NCBI RefSeq assembly: GCF_028201475.1
Contig: NZ_CP116383.1
Location: 2,418,001 to 2,482,000, forward strand
DNA length: 64,000 nucleotides
Reading direction: 5' to 3'
Origin: Vibrio sp. SCSIO 43137
GTDB lineage: Bacteria > Pseudomonadota > Gammaproteobacteria > Enterobacterales > Vibrionaceae
Notes under the pieces: generated by a model
What the model was told of the DNA's origin: nothing
The model's input: the letters and a program-made list of their open reading frames with translations, nothing else
Database searches by the model: none
Shown: positions 15,635 through 25,113 of the stretch, one piece after another
How positions within the stretch are numbered: the stretch's first letter is position 1
How the letters are laid out: each line of letters opens with the position of its first letter
Program-made: the position numbers and the translations under genes

Positions 15635-16858
15635 ATGAATAAATCGCGTCTGTTTAAAAAGTCGATTATTGCAGCGACTGTCGCTCTTGCCTCTCAGCAA
15701 GCTCTAGCTGCCGGCTTCCAGTTAAACGCTCAATCTGCAACCGGCCTTGGCCGTGCATTTGCCGGTGATGCTGTTATCGCAGATAACGCATCTGTAATGG
15801 CCCGTAACTCAGCGGCTATGGCTCTTTTTGACGAAACGTCTCTTTCACTGGGTTTTGAATCTATTACTTCAAAAATTAAAGTAAAAGATGCTAAATACAC
15901 TGTAAATGTAGGTGCCGGAGCGGGCACATACGACTCCAATGAAAGCGATGCTGGTGCAACTTCAATCGCACCTAATATCCACGTTATTGTACCTATAGAT
16001 GACAAATGGGCTGTAGGTGTTAATGCATATTCTAATTTTGGTACGCGTACTGATTTCAGCAGCAGCTTCGTTGGTTCAGAGTATGGTGGCAAAACTGAAA
16101 TCGTTAGTATGAACATTGGTACAGCTGCATCATATCGTATTGATGAACAGTGGAGTATTGGCGCCGGACTGGACTTCATCTACGGAAAAGGAACTCTAAA
16201 GAGAGATCGTAGTGTACAGCTTGGTGGAACAAACGCAGTAGATGTCAAAGATGCTGACGGTTGGGGAGTAGGCTTTAATGTAGGTGGTGTTTATGAAATG
16301 GATGAAAATAACCGTTTCGGCCTGGCATATCGTTATAGCCCGACGATCGAAGCCAAAGATGGAAGCCAGAAAATCAAGCTGCCTCTTCCTGATATTGCTG
16401 AGTTCTCAGGCTTCCACAAGCTAGAAAATACTGATTTTGCGGTTCACTATAGTTTCCAGTATATCGGATGGAAAGCGTTCGATAAGCTAACTCTTAACGG
16501 AAATACCCTTAAGGACTACAACTGGAAAAATGCCTATCATATCTCTCTAGGCGGTACTTACTATCTTAACAAAGACTGGACACTACGTGCTGGTTATATG
16601 TTCGATGAGTCAGCTCAGGATAAAACAACTTCTTTCTCAGTACCTGATTCAGATCGTCAGTGGTTCTCAGCAGGATTTACTTACCACCTAACTGAGAAAT
16701 CAAACGTAGACTTCGGATTCACTTATTTGCTAGGTCAAGATGTTAACGTATCTGAAAGCTCAAACCTACCAAACACCAATATTGTTGCTTCAACAATGAC
16801 GGGTAAAACTCACGCAGATGCAATCCTGATGGGTCTTCAATATAGCCGTAGCTTCTAA
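15635..16858 (+). CDS. fadL: FadL-family outer-membrane transport protein (first copy)
   Basis: This outer-membrane beta-barrel of the FadL/OmpP1/TodX family takes up long-chain fatty acids or other hydrophobic compounds. From the ATG giving MNKSRLFKKS there is a signal peptide of about 26 residues ending QQALA-AGFQLNAQ. The mature N-terminus AGFQLNAQSATGLGRAFAGDAV is the family hallmark and forms the inward hatch. The C-terminus ends in aromatic YSRSF, the outer-membrane insertion signal. An upstream in-frame ATG at 15527 would bury the signal peptide, so the ATG with AAAGGGA upstream is preferred. The mature protein is about 380 residues, somewhat shorter than E. coli FadL. It has its own terminator, so it is not in an operon with the second copy. 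Confidence 0.92.
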   Translation: MNKSRLFKKSIIAATVALASQQALAAGFQLNAQSATGLGRAFAGDAVIADNASVMARNSAAMALFDETSLSLGFESITSKIKVKDAKYTVNVGAGAGTYDSNESDAGATSIAPNIHVIVPIDDKWAVGVNAYSNFGTRTDFSSSFVGSEYGGKTEIVSMNIGTAASYRIDEQWSIGAGLDFIYGKGTLKRDRSVQLGGTNAVDVKDADGWGVGFNVGGVYEMDENNRFGLAYRYSPTIEAKDGSQKIKLPLPDIAEFSGFHKLENTDFAVHYSFQYIGWKAFDKLTLNGNTLKDYNWKNAYHISLGGTYYLNKDWTLRAGYMFDESAQDKTTSFSVPDSDRQWFSAGFTYHLTEKSNVDFGFTYLLGQDVNVSESSNLPNTNIVASTMTGKTHADAILMGLQYSRSF

Positions 16859-16883
16859 TAAGCTGCTATAGCAATAATGTAAT

Positions 16884-16908
16884 AAAGGGCCGGTTTTCCG
16901 GCCCTTTT
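16884..16908 (+). terminator. Terminator after the first fadL
   Basis: AAAGGGCCGG (16884-16893), a TTTT loop and CCGGCCCTTT (16898-16907) form a perfect 10-bp stem with a short T-run. Confidence 0.9.
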
Positions 16909-16999
16909 GCTATTCTACTTTCTTATTCCACTCAGTTTTCGGCGTACACTTGTATCTGTTTCCAGTCTTTTCACAACACAATTGTAAGCTGAAATCTTA

Positions 17000-17014
17000 T
17001 GTGGTCAGACCACA
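17000..17014. promoter_or_regulatory. FadR-like operator upstream of the second fadL
   Basis: TGTGGTCAGACCACA is a perfect 15-base palindrome containing the FadR core TGGTCNGACCA. It lies about 150 bases before the second fadL start. The rest of the gap from the terminator to the gene is AT-rich with no other clear feature. Confidence 0.8.
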
Positions 17015-17166
17015 AAAGCAGTTTAAATCACTAGATAGACGGCAAATCTAAGTAATTAATTCCAAATACACGCTATATTAACGCTTCGATTATTAAAGCA
17101 ATTACTCTAATCATAAAATATTGCACCGTAAATCATATATTAATTTAAGATTAAGCGAACAATATA

Positions 17167-18447
17167 ATGAAAACGAATAAAACTCTTATCTCTCTTGCTA
17201 TTTCAGGTGGGTTATTGGCAGCAAGTGGTAGTGCCTCTGCAGCAGGCTTTCAGCTTGCAGAATACTCAGCGACAGGCCTAGGCCGCGCATACGCAGGTGA
17301 AGCTGCAATGGCGGATAATGCCAGCTCACAATGGCGTAACCCGGCAATGCTAACTTACCTTGAGGGCACTCAGCTTTCTTTAGGTGCTATCTATGTTGAT
17401 CCAAATATTGACGCTAAAGGCACAGTAACTCAAGGCACTAGCTATGCCGTTGATTCAAATGATTATGCTGATGATGCTGTTATTCCTAATGCCTATATTT
17501 CTCATCAGTTTAACGATCAGTACTTCGCAGGCTTTGCTCTATCTTCAAACTATGGAATGAAAACCGATCTAGGTTCTGACTATGCTGCCAGCCACTTTGG
17601 TAATAAAGCTGAAGTAAAAACCATGGAGGCCAACCTAAACCTTGGCTATAAGCTTACCGAAGCCGTTAGCTTAGGTGGTGGTATACGTTATATTGTTGCA
17701 GAAGGTCATTTTGGTGCAGCAGCGCCATCTCATGTTCCTGGTATAGGTGGTTCGACTCTAAAATATATGGAAGGTGATACCACTGACTGGGGTTGGCAAA
17801 TTGGTACAGCATGGCAGATTAATCCAGATCATCGTATTGGTATTACCTATAAGTCCGAAGTAGATTTAAATCTAAAAGGTAAAGCAAATGGAATCGGATT
17901 CAGGTCAGTAACTCCATCAGGCAGTACTGTTCCAGGGAGCCTACCACTAACCTTACCAGCTACAGCCGAAGTTGCTACATACCACCAGCTAACGGATAAA
18001 TTTGCTATCCATACCAGCTTTAACTGGACTGACTGGAGTAGCTTTGAAAAATTAGAAGCAAATCTAGGTAGCTTTGGGAAAGACGTTGTTAAGGAAGAGA
18101 AATGGGAAGACAATTATCGTTTTGCCATTGGTACAACTTATAAGTACAACTCTAAATGGTTAGTACGTTCTGGAGTGGCTTATGATACTTCAGCTGTTAG
18201 CGATAAATATCGTTCTGCTACCATTCCAGAAACAGACCGCATTTGGCTAAGCTTGGGGGCTGGTTACCAGTGGTCCGAACAATTAAACCTTGATGCTGGC
18301 TTTACCTATATTTTTGCTAAAGATGCAAGTATAGATGAACCTAGAGATTCCTCTGACAATCTAGCCGCAGGTATCGGTGGGACATTTAAAGGTGAAACAT
18401 CAGGAAATGTAATTATCTTTGGTGTACAAGCCAGCTATAAATTTTAA
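17167..18447 (+). CDS. fadL: FadL-family outer-membrane transport protein (second copy)
   Basis: This second FadL paralogue of 426 residues resembles the first. The signal peptide ends near ASGSASA-AGFQLAEYSATG. The mature start AGFQLAEYSATGLGRAYAGEA matches the FadL hatch, and the NPAMLTYL stretch that follows (the NPA motif) is better conserved than in the first copy, where it reads NSAAMALF. The C-terminus ends VQASYKF, an outer-membrane targeting end. No strong ribosome site precedes the ATG. A FadR-like palindrome lies upstream, so this copy is more likely the fatty-acid-regulated transporter and the first a diverged duplicate. It converges on mlaA, with a GC-rich hairpin in the gap. Confidence 0.95.
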   Translation: MKTNKTLISLAISGGLLAASGSASAAGFQLAEYSATGLGRAYAGEAAMADNASSQWRNPAMLTYLEGTQLSLGAIYVDPNIDAKGTVTQGTSYAVDSNDYADDAVIPNAYISHQFNDQYFAGFALSSNYGMKTDLGSDYAASHFGNKAEVKTMEANLNLGYKLTEAVSLGGGIRYIVAEGHFGAAAPSHVPGIGGSTLKYMEGDTTDWGWQIGTAWQINPDHRIGITYKSEVDLNLKGKANGIGFRSVTPSGSTVPGSLPLTLPATAEVATYHQLTDKFAIHTSFNWTDWSSFEKLEANLGSFGKDVVKEEKWEDNYRFAIGTTYKYNSKWLVRSGVAYDTSAVSDKYRSATIPETDRIWLSLGAGYQWSEQLNLDAGFTYIFAKDASIDEPRDSSDNLAAGIGGTFKGETSGNVIIFGVQASYKF

Positions 18448-18494
18448 TTAATCCGATAATGCTATTACCAGTAGTAATAGGTTTAAATTAATAA

Positions 18495-18512
18495 GGGGGC
18501 TTGTTAGCCCCC
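18495..18512. terminator. Hairpin between the second fadL and mlaA
   Basis: GGGGGC (18495-18500) and GCCCCC (18507-18512) form a GC-only stem around TTGTTA, followed by TCTTGTTT. It is a plausible terminator for fadL, and in reverse for mlaA, although the T-run is weak. Confidence 0.65.
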
Positions 18513-18532
18513 TCTTGTTTATCTGTTAATCT

Positions 18533-19288
18533 TTACTCTTTTTCCAGATAGTCATCTAAGAAATCCTCTTCTTCCTCGTCTGGCTGCTCATCATCTTCAA
18601 TCTGAGCCTTAAAGTTCTGGCGTTGAATATAGACATCACGGGCAAAAATATAGGAATCAGGTGATGCCTCAAGCATAGGCTCCTGTGACACCAGTGCAGC
18701 CCGGCTTTCCATTCCCTGAAAAATCCATTTACTTAATGCGCCCCAGAAGTTGAGATAAGAGAGTGGCTGATAAAGAGTATCTACCGCATCAGTTGCATCT
18801 CTTGCTGTGGCTGGGCCGTAGGCCGGCAGAACAACATATGGGCCATTTCCTACCCCATAGTGCCCGACAACATCACTAAAAGAGCGGGTCTCTTCCTCTA
18901 CCACACCACCCGCACCAGCAACATCGAACAAGCCGAAAATACCAAAAATAGTGTTAATCCAGAAACGGTTAAAGTGAGTTAACGCCTGCTTACCATTCCC
19001 CATCAACATATCGTTGACCATACTGGATGGTTCATCGAGGTTTGAAAAGAAGTTGGAAATACCGGAACGCACGGGGGTCGGCGTGTAATCTACGTACGCC
19101 AGAGAAACAGGACGGACAATATAAGGATCCAGATAGTTGTAGTTAAAGTCCCACATGGTGCGGTTAAAGCCCTCAAAGGGATCGCTGGGTCCATTAACAT
19201 CAGTTTCGTTGTCCGGGACAGATGAACAACCCACAACGGCCATTGCAAGCAGCAAAGAAAATAAAGGTTTTAAACGGCTAACAGTCAT
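18533..19288 (-). CDS. mlaA: MlaA (VacJ) outer-membrane lipoprotein
   Basis: MlaA removes misplaced phospholipids from the outer leaflet of the outer membrane and hands them to the Mla retrograde pathway. The chosen ATG gives a lipoprotein signal with lipobox LLAMAVVGC-SS, the cysteine near residue 21. An ATG 31 codons earlier would put a second hydrophobic stretch ahead of the signal and has no support. The mature domain shows DPFEGFNRTMWDFNYNYLDPYIVRPV, the family hallmark, then NFFSNLDEP and the GVGNGPYVVLPAYGP block. The acidic tail ends DEEEEDFLDDYLEKE. It lies downstream of ccmI but behind a terminator, so it is probably transcribed separately. Confidence 0.95.
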   Translation of the reverse strand: MTVSRLKPLFSLLLAMAVVGCSSVPDNETDVNGPSDPFEGFNRTMWDFNYNYLDPYIVRPVSLAYVDYTPTPVRSGISNFFSNLDEPSSMVNDMLMGNGKQALTHFNRFWINTIFGIFGLFDVAGAGGVVEEETRSFSDVVGHYGVGNGPYVVLPAYGPATARDATDAVDTLYQPLSYLNFWGALSKWIFQGMESRAALVSQEPMLEASPDSYIFARDVYIQRQNFKAQIEDDEQPDEEEEDFLDDYLEKE

Positions 19289-19313
19289 CGAAAAACTTAT
19301 CCATAAGAAAAAT

Positions 19314-19336
19314 AAAGGCTGGATAAACCAGCCTTT
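19314..19336 (-). terminator. Terminator after the ccm operon
   Basis: AAAGGCTGG (19314-19322) and CCAGCCTTT (19328-19336) make a perfect 9-bp stem. On the minus strand ATTTTTC follows. It lies just past the ccmI stop and ends the ccm transcript. Confidence 0.88.
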
Positions 19337-19352
19337 AATTACCAGTGATGTA

Positions 19353-20567
19353 TTAATACTGTTTATCGATGGATAATGCAACTGGTTTACCCAGCTCTAC
19401 CACCGGACTTTGACCATACCAGTCACCCTCTTTGGTGGCGACATTACCATCAATATCAACCCTGACTTTCACTAATATGGTTTTAAGGCTGGAAAGGCTC
19501 TGTCCTTCTATCATTACATTACCGTCATCCAACACGACAGTTCTTGGGAATGAGCCCAGCGGGAATCGTGCTGCCGCCATTGGAATAGGTGAACCATTAC
19601 CATCATGTACCGAAACAATCAGAGAAGCGTTGTCAGGAAGCTGAGCACTGTCACTCAATGATATAGTCACCGGAACATTAATATCAGATACAAGTTTACC
19701 AAGCGCTTTCTCGGCATTGCTGATGCTTCTTTCCAGCATATTGTAACGGTTATCTTCCGGCCCAATTAGTTTCTGCATAGTGCGCCAGTAACGAATAGCT
19801 TCTGTGTACTCCTGACGCTGATATGAGTCAAACGCCAGCAGGGAATAAACCCGTAAGTCCACATAGTTGTTCTGAATCAGACCAATAAGTAACGAACGTG
19901 CCAGACTATGTTCAGCGTCATCCTGAGACATCATCATCGCTTGTGCATAGCCCAGCTGTGCATCCGGATCGTCTGGCTTAAGAGTATAAGCACGTTTCAT
20001 GGCACCTGTTGCTGTAGAACCATCACGATTAGCCAGAGCAATACGGCCAAGCAACAGCCAGCCAGCAGAGTCTTTCGGCTGGTAGTGCAGCCTTGTTCTC
20101 AGGGCAAGTGTCAGATCAGCCATCTCTTCATCGGTCAGGCTCTCTCCTTCCGGAGCCATCAGTTTCTTAGTCAAAGCGGGTAACTGGCCGTTAATATCCT
20201 GCCAGTGAGTCACCTCTTCCATTGCGCCAAACTTAAAATAAAGCAGGAAGCTGACAGCAACTACCAGAACAAAAGACGGAATAAACACCTGCATAGGTGA
20301 AAACGAGGAAACGCCTTTTTGCTTCTCATCTGACGGAATATCATCCAGAAGAGACAGTTTAAGATCCTGAATCAGCTCATCACTGTCAGATACAACCCCT
20401 TCCGATGCCTCTTCTTCAAGCTCTTCAAGTCTGTCTTTATAAAACGCTTTGTTAAGCTCATCACGACGGGCGTCATCATCAAAACTCTGCTTGCGGAAAA
20501 GCGGAAGTGCGATAAATACCGCAGACGCAGCCAGAAGAATAATTGCGGAAATCCAGAAAGTCGTCAT
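19353..20567 (-). CDS. ccmI: CcmI (CycH), apocytochrome c chaperone subunit
   Basis: CcmI holds apocytochrome c for heme ligation by the CcmF/CcmH module. Two membrane segments are visible: the first at about 3-22 (FWISAIILLAASAVFIALPL), and the second near 92-112 (MQVFIPSFVLVVAVSFLLYF). A cytosolic loop between them contains the leucine-zipper-like acidic segment KAFYKDRLEELEEEASEGV. The periplasmic C-terminal part carries tetratricopeptide-like repeats (LLLGRIALANRDGSTATGAMKRAYTL and the following block). The length of 404 residues is typical. It shares one base with the ccmH stop and is the last gene of the ccm operon. Confidence 0.93.
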   Translation of the reverse strand: MTTFWISAIILLAASAVFIALPLFRKQSFDDDARRDELNKAFYKDRLEELEEEASEGVVSDSDELIQDLKLSLLDDIPSDEKQKGVSSFSPMQVFIPSFVLVVAVSFLLYFKFGAMEEVTHWQDINGQLPALTKKLMAPEGESLTDEEMADLTLALRTRLHYQPKDSAGWLLLGRIALANRDGSTATGAMKRAYTLKPDDPDAQLGYAQAMMMSQDDAEHSLARSLLIGLIQNNYVDLRVYSLLAFDSYQRQEYTEAIRYWRTMQKLIGPEDNRYNMLERSISNAEKALGKLVSDINVPVTISLSDSAQLPDNASLIVSVHDGNGSPIPMAAARFPLGSFPRTVVLDDGNVMIEGQSLSSLKTILVKVRVDIDGNVATKEGDWYGQSPVVELGKPVALSIDKQY

Positions 20568-21043
20568 TATTTCTTATCTCCGTTCTCTTCTTTCAGTAGC
20601 TCTTTTAAGCGTTTCTCTTTATCTTTATCCCATTCAGCTTCTTTTACCGCTTTGGCGGATTTCTTACGGCCGTTAATAACAATAATGCTGAACCCAATCA
20701 GGATCACCGCTAAAGGTCCAAGCCAAAGTATAGCGGTTGCCGCCGTTACCGGAGGATCATAAGTAACAAAGTTACCGTAGCGGTCAATCATATAATCAAC
20801 GATCTCATCAGAAGACTTCCCTTCTTTGGTCATCTCATACACTTTTACCCGCAGATCTTTTGCCAGCTCAGCATTGGAATCACTAATGGTATTGTTCTGA
20901 CACTTAGGGCAACGAAGCGTCTGGCTCAGCTCTTTAAACTGCTGCTCCTGATCTTCGTTGTCGAACTCATACACATCAATAGCAGCCGAAGCAGTAAGAG
21001 AAAATAGCAGTGCAGTAAAACCAGTTAACAGTAGTTTTCTCAT
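20567..21043 (-). CDS. ccmH: CcmH, cytochrome c maturation thiol-reductant
   Basis: CcmH helps reduce and present the CXXCH heme-binding site of apocytochrome c. The signal peptide ends near LTASA-AIDV. The family motif LRCPKCQN places redox cysteines at residues 45 and 48. A single membrane segment lies near 105-125 (ATAILWLGPLAVILIGFSIIVI), followed by a lysine-rich cytosolic tail. The 158 residues correspond to the short CcmH form, with the TPR part encoded separately as ccmI. It overlaps ccmG by four bases (ATGA) and ccmI by one base. Confidence 0.95.
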   Translation of the reverse strand: MRKLLLTGFTALLFSLTASAAIDVYEFDNEDQEQQFKELSQTLRCPKCQNNTISDSNAELAKDLRVKVYEMTKEGKSSDEIVDYMIDRYGNFVTYDPPVTAATAILWLGPLAVILIGFSIIVINGRKKSAKAVKEAEWDKDKEKRLKELLKEENGDKK

Positions 21044-21594
21044 GACTTGCCCTCCTCAATCATCTGAAGATAAAGAGGTTCCAGGGTCTCAGCCCAGTTA
21101 CGCGGATTCACATCACCTACATGGCGATAGCGGATAACACCATTAGCATCGATAAGGTAAGTCTCCGGCGCACCGTAAACACCTAAATCAAGACCAAGCA
21201 TGCCGTCACCATCGAAAAGGCTGATCAGGTATGGGTTACCTAAATCATTTAACCACCCCGTAGCTTTAACACGGTCATCTTTATAGTTAAGGCCGATAAT
21301 CTTAACACCACGCTCTGCCAGCTGATTAAGATACTGGTGCTCTGCGTAACAGGTAGGACACCATGTTGCCCATACGTTCAGCAGTAAAGGCTCGCCTTTA
21401 AAGATGGCCTGATCGTACAGCTTACCCGGCTCAGCCAAGTCTTCCAGACGAAACTCAGGTACTTCTTTACCAATCAAAACAGATTCAAGCTTAGTCGGAT
21501 CATCACCTTCAGCATTACGGAATAGCTGAGAAGCCAAAGGGATCGCCATTATCAAAAATAGCACTAACGGTATAAACAATACTTTCTTATTCAT
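21040..21594 (-). CDS. ccmG: CcmG/DsbE, thiol:disulfide oxidoreductase for cytochrome c maturation
   Basis: CcmG is a membrane-anchored thioredoxin-fold reductant that keeps apocytochrome c or CcmH cysteines reduced. An uncleaved N-terminal anchor lies at about 4-22. The active site is WATWCPTCYAEH, with cysteines at 79 and 82. The acidic-motif region and the family's cis-proline area near GVYGAPETYLID are intact. The length of 184 residues is typical. It begins two bases after ccmF and overlaps ccmH by four bases, so translation is tightly coupled. It is also known as dsbE. Confidence 0.96.
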   Translation of the reverse strand: MNKKVLFIPLVLFLIMAIPLASQLFRNAEGDDPTKLESVLIGKEVPEFRLEDLAEPGKLYDQAIFKGEPLLLNVWATWCPTCYAEHQYLNQLAERGVKIIGLNYKDDRVKATGWLNDLGNPYLISLFDGDGMLGLDLGVYGAPETYLIDANGVIRYRHVGDVNPRNWAETLEPLYLQMIEEGKS

Positions 21595-21596
21595 AT

Positions 21597-23573
21597 TCAG
21601 GCCCTTACTTCCTTAGCTTGAACGTTTTCTTTGGCTTTCTTTCTAAAGCGGTAACGCTTATCACTGATGGCGATCGCACCACCTAAGGCCATCAACAGGC
21701 TGCCTGCCCATATCCAGCGGATAAAGGGTTTATAGTACAAGCGAACTGCCCATGCATTTCCGTCATCCAGACGCTCACCCATTGCAATATAAAGGTCGCG
21801 GGTAACACCAACTTCCAGAGCCGCTTCCGTCATCATAGAACGGGCTGTACGGTAAAAACGTTTTTCAGCATGCAGGGTATTTACATACTGACCGTCTTCA
21901 GTGATTTCAAAGTCGGCAATATAACCGTCATAGTTAGGACCGTTATTTTCCCTAAGGCCTGAGAAATAGAAATCGTAGTCGAGAATCTGGAAGCTTTCAC
22001 CGGGGGCTAGTCTGACATCACGTTCAATGCTGTAGTTCTGCACCATAGCAATACCGATAACAGAAACTGCCAGTCCCACATGGCCTAAAATCATCGACCA
22101 ATGACTCTTCTGAATCTTCTTCAGACCTGCCATAAAGGTGTGGCGGTGAGTAGCACGCTGATAGATCTCAACGCAGTGCATAGTGATAATCCAGTAAGCC
22201 ATCACCCAGCCAAGATAAGCCATACCCTGGAAGCTGCCTGCAAACAGAAGGACACTTGCCGCGGCCAGAACAAGGGACAATACCGCACATAAGGCCATCG
22301 GCTTAATCAGAGTAGAAACATTGTCTCTCTTCCAGCGGATTAGCGGACCGATACCCAACAGGAATGAGAACGGAATCATCAGCCATGCAAACAGAGTATT
22401 AAAGAATGGCGCACCGATAGAGACAGAGCCCAAACCAATCTGTTTGTGAATTAGCGGCAGAAGCGTACCCACCAGCACCACAACCAGCGCAGCAACTAAC
22501 AGAATATTGTTTGCTAACAGGCCATTCTCACGTGAGAAGAGCGCAAAGTTGCTTCGTACCCTGACTGTTGAGCCTTTCAGGGCAAACAGCAGTAGCGAAC
22601 CACCGATAACAAAAATCAGGAAGCCGAGAATAAACATGCCCCGCGCCGGATCGGAAGCAAAGGCGTGTACCGAAACAAGGATACCGGAACGAACAAGGAA
22701 GGTTCCGAGCAAGCTTAATGAGAATGCAGAGATTGCCAGCAATACCGTCCACGCTTTAAAGGTACCGCGCTTCTCTGTAACCGCCAGTGAGTGCATCAAA
22801 GCTGTACCGGCAAGCCAAGGCATAAACGAGGCATTTTCTACTGGATCCCAGAACCACCAGCCGCCCCAGCCGAGCTCATAATAAGCCCACCATGAACCAA
22901 GGGCGATACCCAGCGTCAGAAACAGCCATGCTGCCGTTGTCCACGGACGGGACCATCTTGCCCATGCGGTATCCAGTCTTCCTGTCATCAGCGAAGCAAT
23001 GGCAAAAGCAAAAGCAACGGAGAAACCAACATATCCCATATACAGCATAGGCGGGTGAATAATCAGACCCGGATCTTGTAGTAACGGGTTTAGATCCCGG
23101 CCGTCAATTGGGAACATTGGCAATGTTCTTAGGAACGGGTTGGAGGTAAGAATAATAAACAGCAGGAAACCAACGGTAATCATACCCATTACCGCCAGGA
23201 CTCTTGCTACCGACTCCTGAGGCATTCCACGGCTAAACACCGCTACAGCAACTGTCCAGCCAGCCTGGATCAGAACCCAAAGTAGCAGAGAGCCTTCATG
23301 AGCCCCCCATACCGCCGTTAGGCGATAATACCAAGGCAAGGCGCTGTTTGAGTTACTGGCGACATACTTGATAGTAAAGTCGTTGGTATAGAAAGCCCAA
23401 AGCAAGATGCAGAATGAAAGCATCAGCATCAGGAACATTCCACATGAAAGAGGACGAGCCGTGCTCATCAGCATATTGGACTGTTTAGATGCCCCTATCA
23501 GGGGCAGTATGCTTAACAGAATTGATAAGCCTACAGAAACGATCAGCGCAAAGTGACCAATTTCAGCAATCAT
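21597..23573 (-). CDS. ccmF: CcmF, heme lyase of the cytochrome c maturation system
   Basis: CcmF ligates heme from holo-CcmE to apocytochrome c. The 658 residues carry some 15 membrane segments. The tryptophan-rich WWD heme-handling domain is clear as [21 protein letters not shown] near residue 230-250. Conserved histidine neighbourhoods appear in [16 protein letters not shown] sequence near residue 90 ([14 protein letters not shown]) and in the second half ([10 protein letters not shown]). A large periplasmic loop follows near 500-610. It overlaps ccmE by four bases and sits two bases before ccmG. Confidence 0.97.
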   Translation of the reverse strand: MIAEIGHFALIVSVGLSILLSILPLIGASKQSNMLMSTARPLSCGMFLMLMLSFCILLWAFYTNDFTIKYVASNSNSALPWYYRLTAVWGAHEGSLLLWVLIQAGWTVAVAVFSRGMPQESVARVLAVMGMITVGFLLFIILTSNPFLRTLPMFPIDGRDLNPLLQDPGLIIHPPMLYMGYVGFSVAFAFAIASLMTGRLDTAWARWSRPWTTAAWLFLTLGIALGSWWAYYELGWGGWWFWDPVENASFMPWLAGTALMHSLAVTEKRGTFKAWTVLLAISAFSLSLLGTFLVRSGILVSVHAFASDPARGMFILGFLIFVIGGSLLLFALKGSTVRVRSNFALFSRENGLLANNILLVAALVVVLVGTLLPLIHKQIGLGSVSIGAPFFNTLFAWLMIPFSFLLGIGPLIRWKRDNVSTLIKPMALCAVLSLVLAAASVLLFAGSFQGMAYLGWVMAYWIITMHCVEIYQRATHRHTFMAGLKKIQKSHWSMILGHVGLAVSVIGIAMVQNYSIERDVRLAPGESFQILDYDFYFSGLRENNGPNYDGYIADFEITEDGQYVNTLHAEKRFYRTARSMMTEAALEVGVTRDLYIAMGERLDDGNAWAVRLYYKPFIRWIWAGSLLMALGGAIAISDKRYRFRKKAKENVQAKEVRA

Positions 23574-24055
23574 TGATCACTTCCTTTTAGTTGCTCTTCA
23601 CTATAGCCCATTGGTTCATGAACCTTCTCCATCGCTTCAGCGACCTCTGGTGGCATATAGTTTTCATCGTGTTTTGCCAGCACTTCAAACGCTTCTATTG
23701 TGTCAGCAGTTTTAAGCACACCCTGAGCGACAATGCCCTGCCCTTCACGGAACAGGTCAGGAAGAATTCCGTCATACTCAATAGTCACTTTCGGTCCTAC
23801 ATCTGCAAGGTCAAAACTGACTTTCAGCGAGTTAGGATCACGTCGCACCGAACCTTCCACAACCATACCGCCAATACGCAGACGCTGACCAACTTCTGGC
23901 TTAGTACCGTCTGGTTTACCGTAAACCAGCTCTGTCGGAGTGAAAAATAGATCCATATTCTGGTTAAGGGCATACAGAACCAGCCCTATGGTTGAACTAA
24001 CCCCGATAAACAGGGCAAGTATAATACCGAGTCGTTTTTTTCGTCTTGGGGTCAT
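23570..24055 (-). CDS. ccmE: CcmE, periplasmic heme chaperone
   Basis: CcmE binds heme covalently and carries it from the CcmABCD release complex to CcmF. It has an N-terminal membrane anchor (about 10-30) after a positively charged start [10 protein letters not shown]. The OB-fold domain ends in the heme-attachment motif [11 protein letters not shown], with His129 as the covalent ligand and Tyr133 as the axial ligand, in family numbering terms. The length of 161 residues is normal. It overlaps ccmD and ccmF by four bases each. Confidence 0.97.
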   Translation of the reverse strand: MTPRRKKRLGIILALFIGVSSTIGLVLYALNQNMDLFFTPTELVYGKPDGTKPEVGQRLRIGGMVVEGSVRRDPNSLKVSFDLADVGPKVTIEYDGILPDLFREGQGIVAQGVLKTADTIEAFEVLAKHDENYMPPEVAEAMEKVHEPMGYSEEQLKGSDQ

Positions 24056-24258
24056 AATGTGTTCTCCAGATTCTTCGCTGCTTCAATTCGGGCTTGTCTC
24101 TCCTGCTTGCTCTTAATCTCATTTTTGATTTTTTTACTGGTAGCAAGGCTGTTTACCAGCAATATAATCATGGCAAGTGCGGTCACGCCATAGGCGCCCC
24201 ATACATACCCGCCATATCCACCCATAGCGAAGAAATCGCTTAAGCTTTCAAATTGCAT
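24052..24258 (-). CDS. ccmD: CcmD, small membrane adaptor
   Basis: CcmD is a single-pass protein that helps release holo-CcmE from CcmC with the CcmAB ATPase. It has 68 residues. [20 protein letters not shown] leads into one membrane segment, [19 protein letters not shown], then a charged cytosolic tail. The N-terminal [15 protein letters not shown] pattern is the family signature. It overlaps ccmE by four bases and follows ccmC by five. Confidence 0.93.
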   Translation of the reverse strand: MQFESLSDFFAMGGYGGYVWGAYGVTALAMIILLVNSLATSKKIKNEIKSKQERQARIEAAKNLENTL

Positions 24259-24263
24259 AATGA

Positions 24264-25007
24264 TTAAGACCTCTCAGATGAAACGAGCGACTGAACCCAT
24301 GGTCTGTGGCTCTCTTTAGACAAAATTTCGTTTTTATAACGCACCAGTGACACGCTGGCGAAAAAGAAGGCGAAGCCAAATATGTTCAGTAGCAATGGCC
24401 AAAGCATATCGGACGAAATCGATGGTTTATCAAACTTAGTAATCGTAGCTCCCTGATGCAGGGTATTCCACCACTCTACCGAGAAATGAATAATTGGCAG
24501 ATTGATAACACCCACGATGGCAAGAATACCAGCGGCTTTGGCTGCTGTTTTCTGATCATCGAAGGCGTGATAAAGAGCAATAACACCTAAGTAAAGGAAC
24601 AGCAGAATCAATTCAGAAGTTAAGCGGGCGTCCCATACCCACCATGCGCCCCACATAGGTTTACCCCATACTGCGCCGGTTAACAGGGCGATAAAAGTAA
24701 ATACAGCACCAACCGGAGCCATAGCGGCGGCGGCCATATTGGCAAGGCGTAATTGCCAGACCAGTCCGATAAAGGCAGAAATTGCCATAGACATATAAGC
24801 GCCCATGGACCAGATTGCTGACGGAACGTGAATATAGATAATCCGGAAACTGTCACCTTGCTGATAATCGGAAGGAGCAAAAGCGAGCCCCCAGACAGTA
24901 CCAACAGACAGACAAACAATAGCTATAACGGCAAACCAAGGGAGCAACTTACTGCAAAGATTGTAAGTTGTTTCTGGCTTTGAATAGGGGTGGAGCCACT
25001 TCCACAT
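24264..25007 (-). CDS. ccmC: CcmC, heme delivery to CcmE
   Basis: CcmC loads heme onto CcmE at the periplasmic face. The 247 residues form six membrane segments. The WWD heme-binding signature is visible as WGAWWVWDARLTSEL near residue 115-130. Conserved histidines occur before and after it (IYIHVPSAIWS and NLPIIHFSVEWWNTLHQ). It starts 107 bases after the ccmB stop, the largest internal gap of the ccm cluster; I see no terminator or clear promoter in that gap. Confidence 0.97.
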   Translation of the reverse strand: MWKWLHPYSKPETTYNLCSKLLPWFAVIAIVCLSVGTVWGLAFAPSDYQQGDSFRIIYIHVPSAIWSMGAYMSMAISAFIGLVWQLRLANMAAAAMAPVGAVFTFIALLTGAVWGKPMWGAWWVWDARLTSELILLFLYLGVIALYHAFDDQKTAAKAAGILAIVGVINLPIIHFSVEWWNTLHQGATITKFDKPSISSDMLWPLLLNIFGFAFFFASVSLVRYKNEILSKESHRPWVQSLVSSERS

Positions 25008-25113
25008 GATAACTTCTCACTCTTACAACTCAGGAAAATTCTCTGAAAGAGAAATTCCCATCGTATTCGTTGTCAATAGCAAAACAATACCCATAAGGTG
25101 TTGTTTTGCTGCT

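Noticed and set aside
15730-16179. 149-codon open frame on the minus strand in the first fadL
   Set aside because: Antisense to an intact beta-barrel gene with clear signal peptide; composition matches a shadow frame.
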